From the NCBI GenBank assembly GCA_009779755.1, contig WRDO01000001.1:62001-126000 (forward strand): 64,000 nucleotides of DNA. Direction: 5' to 3'. The DNA is from Defluviitaleaceae bacterium. GTDB taxonomy: Bacteria; Bacillota; Clostridia; Lachnospirales; WQUN01. The notes below the pieces were generated by a model. The model was not told the origin of the DNA, ran no database searches, and was given only the letters and a program-made list of their open reading frames with translations. This document shows, piece after piece, positions 37,273 to 47,554 of the stretch (positions are counted from its first letter, which is position 1; each line of letters starts with the position of its first letter). The translations under genes were made by a program, and so were the position numbers.

Positions 37273-39909
37273 TTACTTTTTCGCCCTGATCGCACATTGC
37301 GCGGCAGCCAATCTTGCGATCGGCACGCGGAACGGTGAGCAGGAAACGTAGTCGAGCCCGATCGATGCGCAGAACGCGATTGACGACGGGTCGCCGCCGT
37401 GTTCGCCGCAGATGCCGATCTTGAGGTTGGGGTTCGCTTTGCGTCCCTTTTCTACAGCCATGCGCATGAGTTCGCCTACGCCCGCTGTGTCCAGCTTTGC
37501 AAAGGGGTCGCCTTCGTAGATTACGTTTTCGATGTAATCCTTGAGGATGGTCCCTGCGTCGTCGCGGGAGATGCCGTAGGTCATTTGGGTCAGGTCGTTG
37601 GTACCGAAGGAGAAGAATTCGCTGCCCGCTTCGCTGGCGATTCGGTCGGCGAGTACGCAGGCGCGGGGGATTTCGATCATGGTGCCCACGGAATAGTCAA
37701 GGGTGATGCCGGCCTTGGCTACGAGGTCCTTCGCCACGCGGTCGATGATGTCGCGTACGAACTTCGTTTCCTTCACGTCGCCCACGAGGGGGATCATGAT
37801 TTCGGGCTTGATGTCGAAGCCTTTTTCCTTCTTGACTTCGATGGCGGCCTCGATGATGGCGCGGGTTTGCATTTCACCGATTTCCGGGTAGGAAACGGTG
37901 AGGCGGCAGCCGCGGTGGCCCATCATGGGGTTAAGCTCGTGCAGGGAAGCGGCTTTTTGCTTGACTTCCTCCACGGATTTGCCCAAATCCTTCGCCACCT
38001 GTGCGAAGTCCTCTTCCCTTTGGGGCATGAATTCATGCAACGGCGGGTCAAGCAGACGGATGGTAACGGGTTTGTCGCCCATCACTTCGTAGATGCCTTT
38101 GAAATCGCCTTTTTGCAAGGGGAGCAGCTCGTCGAGTGCGGCGCGGCGTTCGACTTCGGTTTCCGCAAGGATCATCTTGCGTACCTTGGGCAACCTGTCC
38201 GCTTCGAAGAACATGTGTTCGGTACGGGTCAAGCCGATGCCGATGGCGCCGAAGCCAAGGGCTTTTTGCGCGTCGGCGGGGGCGTCGGCGTTTGTGCGTA
38301 CGCCTACCGCGCCCTTTACCCCTTCCGCCCAGCTCATGAGCGTACCGAAATCGCCCGTGTCGGTCTTGACTTCAACGGTCTTGATTTTGCCGACGTAGAT
38401 ATTGCCTGTGGTACCGTTAAGGGAGATGAAGTCGCCTTCCTTAATTGTTTCCCCGCCCAGCGTAAAGGACTTGCCGTCGGCGTTAAAGCGGATTTCTTCG
38501 CAGCCGCAAATGCAGCAACAGCCCATTTGGCGCGCTACGAGCGCGGCGTGGGAGGACGTACCGCCCTTAGCCGTGAGGAACGCCTTCGAAACGACCATGC
38601 CCATAATGTCGTCGGGGGAGGTTTCCGAGCGGACGAGGATGACGGCTTCGCCGCGGGCGTGGGCCTCGACGGCGTCAGCGGCTTCGAAATATACCTGTCC
38701 TACCGCCGCGCCGGGGCTGGCGGGTAAGCCGGAGCCGATTTTCTTGGCGGCTTTGAGGGAGGCTTCGTCGAACATGGGGTGCAGGAGTTGGTCAAGCGCC
38801 TTGGGGTCCACGGAAAGCAACGCTTCGTCAACCGTCAGGATACCTTCGTTCACCATATCCACGGCGAACTTCAACGCGGCGTGGGCGGTGCATTTGCCGT
38901 TACGCGTTTGTAATACGAACAGCTTGCCGTTTTCGATGGTAAACTCCATGTCCTGCACGTATTTGTAATGTTTTTCAAGGTGTTTGGCGTGGACGAGGAA
39001 CTCGTCGTAGGCTTGTTTATTTATCGCTTCCAGCTTGGTGAAGTTCTCGGGGGTGCGAACGCCGGCTACCACGTCCTCGCCTTGGGCGTTCATGAGGAAT
39101 TCGCCGTACATTTCGTCCACGCCGTTGGCGGCGTTGCGGCTGAATACCACGCCCGTGCCGGAGGTGTCGCCCAAGTTGCCGAATACCATTTGCTGTACGT
39201 TGACGGCGGTACCCCATTCGTAGGGGATGTCGTTAAGGCGGCGGTATACGAAGGCGCGTTCGTTGTCCCATGATTCGAATACGGCGGCGATGGCGGCGTA
39301 GAGTTGTTCCTTCGCGTCGGAGGGAAAGTCCTTGCCTTGGTCGTCGCGGTAGATTTTCTTGAACCGCTCTACTACTTCGCGCCAGTCGGCTTCGGTGAGC
39401 TCGGTGTCTTCCTTGTAGCCCTTCGCTTCCTTGTATTCCGCCAAGTCGTGTTCGAATTTGTGTTTAGATACGCCGATGACGACGTCCGCGAACATCATGA
39501 TAAAACGGCGGTAGGAGTCGTACGCGAAGCGCCCGCCCGCAAGCGCGGCAAGCCCTTCGGCAGCTTCGTCGTTGATACCCAGGTTAAGGACGGTGTCCAT
39601 CATACCCGGGAGGGATACCCTCGCGCCGGAGCGTACGCCCACCAAAAGCGGGTTCTTTGCGTCGCCGAATTTTTTCCCGGTGATTTCTTCCAGTTGCACA
39701 ACACAGGCGTCGATCTGCGCCTTAATATCGCCGTCGATCACCTTACCGTGCTTGTTGTAGTGGGTGCAGGCTTCGGTGGACACGATAAAGCCGTTGGGTA
39801 CGGGGATGCCGAGCTTGATCATTTCGCAAAGGTTCGCGCCCTTGCCGCCCAGCAGGTTTTTCATGTCCTTGTTGCCTTCCTTGAACATATATACATACTT
39901 ATGAGCCAT
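37273..39909 (-). CDS. ppdK: pyruvate, phosphate dikinase
   Basis: 878 aa; LLGGKGANLCEM, TAKGGTSSHAALVARQMG catalytic His region, MMGHRGCRL, GICGEHGGDPSSI. Confidence 0.98.
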   Translation of the reverse strand: MAHKYVYMFKEGNKDMKNLLGGKGANLCEMIKLGIPVPNGFIVSTEACTHYNKHGKVIDGDIKAQIDACVVQLEEITGKKFGDAKNPLLVGVRSGARVSLPGMMDTVLNLGINDEAAEGLAALAGGRFAYDSYRRFIMMFADVVIGVSKHKFEHDLAEYKEAKGYKEDTELTEADWREVVERFKKIYRDDQGKDFPSDAKEQLYAAIAAVFESWDNERAFVYRRLNDIPYEWGTAVNVQQMVFGNLGDTSGTGVVFSRNAANGVDEMYGEFLMNAQGEDVVAGVRTPENFTKLEAINKQAYDEFLVHAKHLEKHYKYVQDMEFTIENGKLFVLQTRNGKCTAHAALKFAVDMVNEGILTVDEALLSVDPKALDQLLHPMFDEASLKAAKKIGSGLPASPGAAVGQVYFEAADAVEAHARGEAVILVRSETSPDDIMGMVVSKAFLTAKGGTSSHAALVARQMGCCCICGCEEIRFNADGKSFTLGGETIKEGDFISLNGTTGNIYVGKIKTVEVKTDTGDFGTLMSWAEGVKGAVGVRTNADAPADAQKALGFGAIGIGLTRTEHMFFEADRLPKVRKMILAETEVERRAALDELLPLQKGDFKGIYEVMGDKPVTIRLLDPPLHEFMPQREEDFAQVAKDLGKSVEEVKQKAASLHELNPMMGHRGCRLTVSYPEIGEMQTRAIIEAAIEVKKEKGFDIKPEIMIPLVGDVKETKFVRDIIDRVAKDLVAKAGITLDYSVGTMIEIPRACVLADRIASEAGSEFFSFGTNDLTQMTYGISRDDAGTILKDYIENVIYEGDPFAKLDTAGVGELMRMAVEKGRKANPNLKIGICGEHGGDPSSIAFCASIGLDYVSCSPFRVPIARLAAAQCAIRAKK

Positions 39910-39925
39910 TGTATGGTTCCTCCCT

Positions 39926-40303
39926 CTACTTCAATGTGGCTTTCGCGCCTGCTTCGCCGAGCTTCTTCGCGATTTCCTCGGCTTCCGCCTTCGGTAACGC
40001 TTCCTTTACCATCTTGGGTGCGGAGTCAACGAGTTCTTTCGCTTCCTTTAAGCCCAAACCGGTGATTTCACGTACTACCTTGATAACCTTGATCTTTTCG
40101 GCGCCGACTTCGGTAAGCTCTACGTCGAATTCGGTCTTTTCCTCTACTTCGGCGGCGGGGCCCGCTGCGGGTCCGGCCATCATAACGCCTGCGGCGGCGG
40201 ATACGCCGAATTCTTCTTCTGCGGCCTTAACGAGTTCGTTAAGCTCCAGCACCGAAAGCTCCTTGATGGCTTCGATGATATCCGCGATTGCTAATTTTGC
40301 CAT
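39926..40303 (-). CDS. rplL: 50S ribosomal protein L7/L12
   Basis: [47 protein letters not shown]. Confidence 0.98.
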   Translation of the reverse strand: MAKLAIADIIEAIKELSVLELNELVKAAEEEFGVSAAAGVMMAGPAAGPAAEVEEKTEFDVELTEVGAEKIKVIKVVREITGLGLKEAKELVDSAPKMVKEALPKAEAEEIAKKLGEAGAKATLK

Positions 40304-40324
40304 GGTTGATTTCTCCTTTTTTAA

Positions 40325-40867
40325 TTATGCTGCTTCCGTTGATTCGGGTTCGGGCGAGGGTTTGCCGCTGCCCTTTTCTTCGGCGATGGCGTTCACCACC
40401 CGCGCGAAACTTGCCATGGGGGACTTAAACGAGCCGAGCAGGCGAGACAGCAATACTTCCCTTGGCGGGATTTCGGCGATTTCCTTGGTAGCCGCCGCGT
40501 CGTATACGGTGCCGTCGATGGCGCACGCCTTAAATTCCAGCTTAGGCATGGCTTTCAGGTGTTTACTGACTTGTGCCGCCGCCGCCGTCGCGTCCTCATA
40601 CGAAAAAGCCGCCGCCGTGGGTCCTGCCAAGTATTCGTCGAGCCCGGCAAAGTTTGTGCCTTCGATGGCGCGCGAAATCATGGTATTCTTGTACACCTTG
40701 TAATCGATGCCGCCGGCTTGGCGCAGCGTCTTACGTAAAAGCGTATCCTGTTCGACGGTTAACCCGCGTGCGTTAACCAGCACGATGGACTTGGCACGGT
40801 CCAGCTTTCCGCGTATTTCCTTGACGACGACGTCCTTGGCGACACGATTCTTTTCCAAATTGGTCAT
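40325..40867 (-). CDS. rplJ: 50S ribosomal protein L10
   Basis: KSIVLVNARGLTVEQDTLLRKTLRQAGGIDYKVYKNTM; adjacent to rplL. Confidence 0.97.
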   Translation of the reverse strand: MTNLEKNRVAKDVVVKEIRGKLDRAKSIVLVNARGLTVEQDTLLRKTLRQAGGIDYKVYKNTMISRAIEGTNFAGLDEYLAGPTAAAFSYEDATAAAAQVSKHLKAMPKLEFKACAIDGTVYDAAATKEIAEIPPREVLLSRLLGSFKSPMASFARVVNAIAEEKGSGKPSPEPESTEAA

Positions 40868-40889
40868 ATTTCACTCCTTTCTCGGGGCA

Positions 40890-41005
40890 TAATAAAAGCC
40901 CCGGACTAAACCATAGTCACGGGGCTTATACGCGCATCAAAAAAAGCGATATATAAACTTCCACGCCTCGGCAGGGTTTACATCATAAAAATACCTGCTG
41001 TCTAT
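40890..41005 (-). promoter_or_regulatory. L10 (rplJL) leader with terminator-like hairpin
   Basis: On the minus strand: gacagcaggt ... ccctgccgaggc followed by agccccgtgactatggtttagtccggggctttta; matches the known layout of the Firmicute L10 leader. Confidence 0.75.
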
Positions 41006-41062
41006 GGCAACCGAAAGTATATGAACAGAAAACCCGATTGTCAAGTTTTTCGGATGCTTTTT

Positions 41063-41851
41063 TTAGCTTGCCTTTTGTTCCAAGCGCAAACGGTCCGCTA
41101 TCAGCGCGATAAATTCCGAATTGGTCGGTTTACCTTTATGGTTCGATATCGTATACCCGAACAGGCTGTCGATCACGTCCACTTTGCCGCGGCTCCACGC
41201 GACCTCGATCGCGTGGCGTATCGCCCGCTCCACGCGGGAGGGCGTGGTGTTGCACTTCTTCGCGATGGTGGGATACAGCTCCTTCGTGATGTAATTAAGC
41301 ACGTCGATATCGTCCACCGCCATCATGATGGCTTCGCGCATGTAATGGTAGCCGCGGATGTGTGCGGGTACGCCGATTTCATGCAGGATGCCGGTCACCT
41401 TCGTTTCCAAGTTTACGGCGCGGTTTTTCAGGCTCCGTGCGTCCACCCCTTTTAAGGGGTTTTTTATTTGCGTTTTGAGTTGGCGGATACGGGTTACCAG
41501 CGATTCCAAGTCAAAGGGCTTCGCTATGTAGTACTCAGCCCCCAATTCGATCGCTTTTTGCGTGATTTTGTCCTGCGTGATGGCGGAAAGGATGATGCAG
41601 ATCGGCGCGTAGCCTTGGGTTTCGTTGCAGAGGTTCAGCTTTTCCAATACGCCGAGCCCGTCGAGCTTGGGCATCACGCCGTCTATGATGGCGATGTCGG
41701 GCTTTAAAGATTGGATCTTCGCGTAGGCATCCATACCGTCGTACGCCACGCCGACGATCTCAAGGTCCGATTGCTTCCCGAGATAGTTGATGATGGCGTC
41801 GCAGAATTCACGGTTGTCGTCCGCCATTAACACGCTGATTTTCTTTTCCAT
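41063..41851 (-). CDS. spo0A: sporulation transcription factor Spo0A
   Basis: Receiver [33 protein letters not shown]-terminal [38 protein letters not shown]. Confidence 0.97.
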   Translation of the reverse strand: MEKKISVLMADDNREFCDAIINYLGKQSDLEIVGVAYDGMDAYAKIQSLKPDIAIIDGVMPKLDGLGVLEKLNLCNETQGYAPICIILSAITQDKITQKAIELGAEYYIAKPFDLESLVTRIRQLKTQIKNPLKGVDARSLKNRAVNLETKVTGILHEIGVPAHIRGYHYMREAIMMAVDDIDVLNYITKELYPTIAKKCNTTPSRVERAIRHAIEVAWSRGKVDVIDSLFGYTISNHKGKPTNSEFIALIADRLRLEQKAS

Positions 41852-42069
41852 TTTGAATCCTCCTTGGGATATTGCGGCTTTTTTTGTCATAGGACGCGCC
41901 GCGTTCTTGGCATTAATAACCATTTAATGGAAGTATAACAGGTAATAATTACCATTGCAATAGATTTATGGAAATTTATGGAGAAATATCATTTATCCAC
42001 ATTTGATTGTGGAAAATAGCGGAAGGTTGTACAATACATAAGGTTAAACCATAAAATCGAAAAGGAAGT

Positions 42070-44292
42070 ATGCTTAACATGAAAGGCAAAAGTGCGTTAA
42101 TTCTGTCTTTGATTTTTATCGCGACGGTGGGTTTGGGTTTGTTGTCGGCTTTCGGGCTGACGGTCGGGGAGCGGCGGTTCGACGGCATCGGCGACATCCG
42201 CCAAGGGCTCGACCTGCGCGGCGGGGTGAGTATCTTATACGAAGCCGACGAAATATTCCCATCTTCGGAGGATATGAACGCTGCGACCAACCTGTTGCGC
42301 AACCGACTGGACTCCCGCGGCTACACCGAGGCAACCGCTACGTTGGAAGGCAACCGCCGCATCCGCGTTGAAATACCCGGAGTGGACGACACCGCCGCCG
42401 CCGTAGCCGCGATAGGCCGCACGGCGATGCTCACCTTCCACGAGGTATGGGGCGACGACGAATTCGGCCAGCTTATATTGGGTAACGTGTTGATGACCGG
42501 GTCGGAAGTATCCCGCGCCACCGTGGGTACGTTGCAGCAACCCGGCGGCAGGATGGAATACGTGGTCGAATTCACCCTTACCGCGCAAGGCGCGAGGATA
42601 TTTGCGGATGCGACCCGCGCCAATATCGGGCGGCGCATCGCGATCGCGCTTGACGGTGAGGTTAAGAGCTCACCCGTCGTCAACCAAGCGATCGAAGGCG
42701 GCAGCGGGCATATCTCCGGCCATTTTACCCGTGAAAGCGCGAGGGAATTGGCTGAATTCATCCAACAGGGCGCGCTGCCCTTCCGCTTGGAAGTTATCAG
42801 CGAAAACCATATCGGGGCGCGTTTGGGTATCGACGCGTTGGAGACGAGTATCATCGCGGGTATTATCGGCCTTGCCTTGGTACTTATTTTCATGGCGTTC
42901 GTGTACCGCAATATGGGTCTTTGCGCCGACTGGGCGTTGGTTATTTATGTAATCCTTGTATTGCTGGTGCTGAGCGCGTTCAAGATAACGCTTTCCCTTC
43001 CCGCTATCGCCGGTATCATCTTGTCGATCGGCATGGCGGTGGATGCGAACGTCGTCATCTTCGAACGCATACGCGAGGAAGTGGCCGCGGGCAAAACGCT
43101 CCGTTCCGCCGTACGTGTGGGGTATCGGAGGGCATTGCCCGCCGTCGTCGATTCAAACGTTACGACGCTGATCGCGGGCACGGTACTCTTTTGGCTGGGT
43201 ACGGGGCCGATCATGGGCTTCGCGCAGATTTTGATCATCGGTATCCTTGTATCCATGTTCACTTGCTTGCTGGTTACGCGTGTCTTGACCATTTGTCTGA
43301 TGAACTTGGGCGTAATTAAGGCGAAGCATTTTAAGGACAGGAAGCTGCCGTTTTGGAAGAAGAAAAATAATGACGGCGAAAACCCGCCGGATGAACCCGA
43401 ACCCATCAAGATCGTCGAACGGCGTAAATGGTATTTCGCCTTTTCGGCGGGGGTATTGGCGGTCGGGCTCGCGTTTATGTTCATCCATTCCGCGCGGGGT
43501 AACGGTTGGTTTAATTTGGACGTGGAATTTTCGGGCGGTACCCAGTTCATTGTGGACATGGAAGGCGGCAATTCCTTCGAAAACGCGGAGATCGAAGACA
43601 TCGTACGCCGCGTGACGGGTGTTTCCGCGCCGCAGGTACAACCGATATTAAACACCAACCAAGTGATGGTTCGTATCCCGCAAACCACGCCGGCGGTACG
43701 TGCGGAATTAATTAACCAAATAAGCGGTATGTATAAAATATCGCAAGAGGCGTTCACTTATTCCGACGTGTCGGCGGCCGTAAGCGCGGAAATGCAGCGT
43801 TCGGCCTTTTTGGCGATCGGCGTGGCCAGTCTGGCGATGCTGATCTATATATCCATCCGCTTCCGTGATATACGTACGGGTTCCAGCGCGGTGCTGGCAC
43901 AATTGCACGACGCGCTGGTGGTGATGTGCGTGTACGCGATATTGCGTATCCCGCTTAATTACGCGTTCATCGCCGTTATGTTGACTACCCTTGGTTATTC
44001 CATCAACGCCACGATCATCGTATTCGACCGCGTGCGTGAAAACCGCGGGCGTATGCCCAAAGCAGGGCAGCGTCTGCTCATCAACACAAGCGTGACGCAA
44101 ACGTTGCGGCGTACGTTGTTCTCCACGGTATCGACATTCCTTGCGGTGGGCGCGTTGTACGTTATCGGCGTAGCCAGCATACGCGATTTTACGCTGCCGA
44201 TCATCGTCGGCTTGTTGTTCGGCGCGTATTCGTCGGTTCTTTTGTCGGGTTCGACTTGGTTTATGATGAAGAAGAGAAAAGAGAAGGCATAG
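42070..44292 (+). CDS. secDF: fused protein translocase subunit SecDF
   Basis: 740 aa; IRQGLDLRGGVSILYEAD, MAVDANVVIFERIREE, GVTGVSAPQVQPI, GYSINATIIVFDRVRENR. Confidence 0.96.
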   Translation: MLNMKGKSALILSLIFIATVGLGLLSAFGLTVGERRFDGIGDIRQGLDLRGGVSILYEADEIFPSSEDMNAATNLLRNRLDSRGYTEATATLEGNRRIRVEIPGVDDTAAAVAAIGRTAMLTFHEVWGDDEFGQLILGNVLMTGSEVSRATVGTLQQPGGRMEYVVEFTLTAQGARIFADATRANIGRRIAIALDGEVKSSPVVNQAIEGGSGHISGHFTRESARELAEFIQQGALPFRLEVISENHIGARLGIDALETSIIAGIIGLALVLIFMAFVYRNMGLCADWALVIYVILVLLVLSAFKITLSLPAIAGIILSIGMAVDANVVIFERIREEVAAGKTLRSAVRVGYRRALPAVVDSNVTTLIAGTVLFWLGTGPIMGFAQILIIGILVSMFTCLLVTRVLTICLMNLGVIKAKHFKDRKLPFWKKKNNDGENPPDEPEPIKIVERRKWYFAFSAGVLAVGLAFMFIHSARGNGWFNLDVEFSGGTQFIVDMEGGNSFENAEIEDIVRRVTGVSAPQVQPILNTNQVMVRIPQTTPAVRAELINQISGMYKISQEAFTYSDVSAAVSAEMQRSAFLAIGVASLAMLIYISIRFRDIRTGSSAVLAQLHDALVVMCVYAILRIPLNYAFIAVMLTTLGYSINATIIVFDRVRENRGRMPKAGQRLLINTSVTQTLRRTLFSTVSTFLAVGALYVIGVASIRDFTLPIIVGLLFGAYSSVLLSGSTWFMMKKRKEKA

Positions 44293-44303
44293 GGGGATTG
44301 ATC

Positions 44304-45524
44304 ATGGAAATCCGCAGAATAACGCCCGAGGAACGTATTCAATACGACGCGATATGCCAAATATGCTTCCTCGATATCCGCAGGCGGGATATCCGCGAGG
44401 AATTGCGTAATCCGCCGGAGGAACAAAAACCCGATTATGGCGGCAGGAAAGGCGCACCCGTATTCGCCGCGTTCGAAAACGGGAAAATGCTCTCCGCTTT
44501 GACGGTCAACCCCTACGTGATCCGTATGAACGGCCACGAAGTGAAGATGGGCGGCATCGGCGCGGTCGTTACCCTGCCCGAAGCACGCGGCAGAGGTTTG
44601 ATCAAGAAGATCAATACCCCCGTGTTCGAAGCGATGCGGGAGGAGGGGCAGGTTTATTCGTTCCTGTACCCCTTTTCGTTCGAATATTATCGCAAATTCG
44701 GCTACGAACATTGCTACGCCCGCCGCAACGCGAGGATTCCCATCGAACAATTCGAGAAGTTCCCGTATCCCAAGCAATTCGTACCCCATGAACCCGATGA
44801 CGGCTGCGAACCGTATGCCCGTATATACGAAACGTTTACGCGCGGCCGCAACCTCGCCGTCGTACGCGACGAAGGGAACTGGAAATGGATGCTCAACCGC
44901 GACCCGTACATGAAATCGCAATTCACGTACTTGAATTACGGAGCGGACGGGACACCCAACGCTTATTTGCTGTATGAAGCAGAAAAGAACAGCCTTGATG
45001 ACGGCGGCAACGCGATCAAGATACGCGAATTGTGCTGGACATCGCCTGAAGGGTTGTACGCGGCGTTCGGCTTTTTCGGCAAGATGGGCTCGGAATACCG
45101 CGCGGTGAAGTGGAGCGTACCTTACGGGCTCAACATCCAAGCAATCCTGCCCGACCCGTACGACGTGGAGTGGCGGATAAACGCCGCGGGTATGAACCGC
45201 ATCGTGGACGTGCCCGCCGCGCTCGCCATGCAAAGCGTTCCCGCGGGGAGCGGTCGCGTGCACATAAAGGTCAACGACGATTTTTGGCCGGCCAACAGCG
45301 GAACGTATCGCTTGGAATGGGAAAACGGTAATTTGACCGCGACATGTGTACAAGTCGCCGACATCGACATGGAGACCCATGTGACCACGCTGGCGCAGCT
45401 CACCACGGGTTATATCGACGCCTCCGAAGCGCGGTATCGGAGCGATACGGTAATCCGCGGGGATATAAATGCGCTGAACGCGTTGTTCCCGAAAAAGTAT
45501 TTGTATTTACTGGAAGGATTCTAA
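44304..45524 (+). CDS. GNAT family N-acetyltransferase (Eis-like, with SCP2-like C-terminus)
   Basis: MGGIGAVVTLPEARGRGLIKKI acetyl-CoA site, SFLYPFSFEYYRKFGYE, C-terminal ...GSGRVHIKVNDDFWPANSGTYRLEW. Confidence 0.9.
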   Translation: MEIRRITPEERIQYDAICQICFLDIRRRDIREELRNPPEEQKPDYGGRKGAPVFAAFENGKMLSALTVNPYVIRMNGHEVKMGGIGAVVTLPEARGRGLIKKINTPVFEAMREEGQVYSFLYPFSFEYYRKFGYEHCYARRNARIPIEQFEKFPYPKQFVPHEPDDGCEPYARIYETFTRGRNLAVVRDEGNWKWMLNRDPYMKSQFTYLNYGADGTPNAYLLYEAEKNSLDDGGNAIKIRELCWTSPEGLYAAFGFFGKMGSEYRAVKWSVPYGLNIQAILPDPYDVEWRINAAGMNRIVDVPAALAMQSVPAGSGRVHIKVNDDFWPANSGTYRLEWENGNLTATCVQVADIDMETHVTTLAQLTTGYIDASEARYRSDTVIRGDINALNALFPKKYLYLLEGF

Positions 45525-45538
45525 CACGGGGGATTTGC

Positions 45539-46291
45539 ATGAATATCACAAAAAGAATGAGCCCCAACATCACAAAGGGCCGTCAAGGCCGCCATAAACC
45601 CGACATGATCGTATGCCACATCACCGAAGGCAGTTTTTCGGGGGCGGTATCGTGGCTGACCAACCCCGAGTCGAAGGCATCCACGCATTATATCGTGGCG
45701 AGGGACGGACGCGTCACCCAAATGGTGGAGATCGGGGACACCGCGTGGGGTAACGGCACCGGCGGAACCCCATCAAGCAACATATGGCACGGGTTTTCCA
45801 CCTTGCAAACGGTACGGGATCGAAATGCAAACGCCAATAATTATACCGTCAGCATTGAACACGAAGGGCGTCATTCCGAAACGGGCGGCGCATTAACCCC
45901 CGAGCAATTGGATGCGACAGTCGCACTCATCAAATTTATCCGTGAAGAAGTGAAGCGGTCCTTTGGAGTCGAAATCCCCCTCACACGGCAGCACATCGTC
46001 GGCCATAACGAAATCACACCCAAGTCGAAGCCCAATTGCCCCGGCGCGCAATTCCCCTTCGATGAAATTATATGGAGGTTGGGCGGCTCCCGTGAGCAGC
46101 GAGAACCCCTTCCGAACCCGCTACCCGTCCCCGCAGACGCTAATGACGTCCCTTCGAGCTTCGCGCGGGAGGCATGGGAATGGGCGAGGACCAACGGCAT
46201 CACCGACGGCACCAACCCGCGCGGGACGGTTACGCGTGAGCAAGTGGTTACGATGCTGCACCGCTACAATAAAACGGCGGCACGCCTATAA
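45539..46291 (+). CDS. N-acetylmuramoyl-L-alanine amidase (amidase_2 type) with SLH-like C-terminus
   Basis: DMIVCHITEGSFSGAVSWLTNPESKASTHYIVARDGRVTQMV, HNEITPKSKPNCPGAQFP; C-terminal REAWEWARTNGITDGTNPRGTVTREQVVTMLHRY (SLH-like). Confidence 0.92.
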   Translation: MNITKRMSPNITKGRQGRHKPDMIVCHITEGSFSGAVSWLTNPESKASTHYIVARDGRVTQMVEIGDTAWGNGTGGTPSSNIWHGFSTLQTVRDRNANANNYTVSIEHEGRHSETGGALTPEQLDATVALIKFIREEVKRSFGVEIPLTRQHIVGHNEITPKSKPNCPGAQFPFDEIIWRLGGSREQREPLPNPLPVPADANDVPSSFAREAWEWARTNGITDGTNPRGTVTREQVVTMLHRYNKTAARL

Positions 46292-46303
46292 ACGGAGGCT
46301 TAT

Positions 46304-46927
46304 ATGAAAATCATCCCCCCATCATTCGAAATCATCGGCCCCATGGACGGTACGGAAATCCTGAAGAACATCGAACGCGCGGGGCGTACGTGTTATAAAA
46401 GCGAGGACTTGATCACCGAGGATTCCGCCGCGGCGTTCGTTAAGCGGATACTAAAACGCGGGCACGAATCCGTCATCGAGCATGATAAGGCCACGGTTAA
46501 GATCATTTGCGACCGCGGCGTCACGCACGAAATCGTACGGCACCGCATCGCCAGCTATTCGCAGGAAAGTACGCGTTATTGCAACTACGCGAAGGACAAG
46601 TTCGGCAATGAACTGACGTTCATTCGTCCGTATTTTTGGGAAGAGGACGGGGACAAATACCGTGTATGGCGCGAAACGATGCAGAAAATCGAGGACGCTT
46701 ACATGGAGCTGCTTACCCTCGGCGCAACACCGGAGGAAGCGCGGAGCATCCTGCCCAATAGTTTAAAAACGGAGATTATCGTCACCATGAACCTGCGTTC
46801 GTGGCGGCATTTCTTTAAATTAAGAACGGACGCGGCATCCCATCCCCAAATGCGGGAGGTGGCGCGTCCGTTGCTGGATGAATTTAAGCGGCGTTTGTCG
46901 GTGCTGTTTGAGGATATTGTGTATTGA
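46304..46927 (+). CDS. thyX: FAD-dependent thymidylate synthase
   Basis: GHESVIEHDKATVKIICDRGVTHEIVRHRIASYSQESTRYCNY (RHR motif with ThyX signature). Confidence 0.97.
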   Translation: MKIIPPSFEIIGPMDGTEILKNIERAGRTCYKSEDLITEDSAAAFVKRILKRGHESVIEHDKATVKIICDRGVTHEIVRHRIASYSQESTRYCNYAKDKFGNELTFIRPYFWEEDGDKYRVWRETMQKIEDAYMELLTLGATPEEARSILPNSLKTEIIVTMNLRSWRHFFKLRTDAASHPQMREVARPLLDEFKRRLSVLFEDIVY

Positions 46928-46957
46928 TGTGAAACTGATGCCGCCCTATACCGCCGG

Positions 46958-47491
46958 TTAGCGGTAATTGTTTATTATTTCATCACTCCATACCTGTGCC
47001 TCGATATAGGATGGTTCGTACCACGGCCTGTCTTCAACGAAGCGCAGAGGAATACCCCGGTTTTTTATAACGTTTGTTATTTCATCGTAAGTATACAGTT
47101 CATATTCCGGTGCTTCGTCGAAAATAGGTTTAAACGTGGGGAACGAATCGCCGTAAGTGAAGGAAACGGTATCATTGTCAAATTCTTCAAACGGGATTTT
47201 TACTACGCCGAAATCAAGGAACCATTCGCAATGTTCCCATGCTTTCGTATCCAATATCATATAGTGGGGGGCTTTCCGTTGCGGTTTGCCTCCCTTTTTA
47301 ATGAAAGCGGCATAAGCACGTTCCTCGACGATACGGCGATGAAGCATATACCTGCCGTTATCGTCACGTTTAGCAAAATTGGGGTTTTCACTTGCAAGTT
47401 TTGTGTGGAGCCGTATTGATTCCTCATCAGTCAAATCCGACAAGTTCAAAAAAGGTTTTCTTCTTTTTTCATAATAATGAAATAAATACAT
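46958..47491 (-). CDS. hypothetical protein
   Basis: 177 aa intact ORF, no recognised family. Confidence 0.6.
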   Translation of the reverse strand: MYLFHYYEKRRKPFLNLSDLTDEESIRLHTKLASENPNFAKRDDNGRYMLHRRIVEERAYAAFIKKGGKPQRKAPHYMILDTKAWEHCEWFLDFGVVKIPFEEFDNDTVSFTYGDSFPTFKPIFDEAPEYELYTYDEITNVIKNRGIPLRFVEDRPWYEPSYIEAQVWSDEIINNYR

Positions 47492-47554
47492 TCTTCACGC
47501 TCCTTTATCATTTTTATACGAATGGTTTAAGGAAAAAACGGCGCGTAATATCGT

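Noticed and set aside
37399-38727. 442-aa plus-strand ORF
   Set aside because: Fully antisense to ppdK; low-complexity composition typical of a shadow ORF in GC-biased codons.
39304-40065. 253-aa plus-strand ORF
   Set aside because: Antisense to ppdK/rplL; shadow ORF.
39909-40703. 264-aa plus-strand Ser/Ala-rich ORF
   Set aside because: Antisense to rplL/rplJ; composition is explained by Lys/Glu/Ala-rich ribosomal protein codons read backwards.
43995-45380. 461-aa minus-strand ORF
   Set aside because: Antisense to secDF and the acetyltransferase gene; no recognisable domain.
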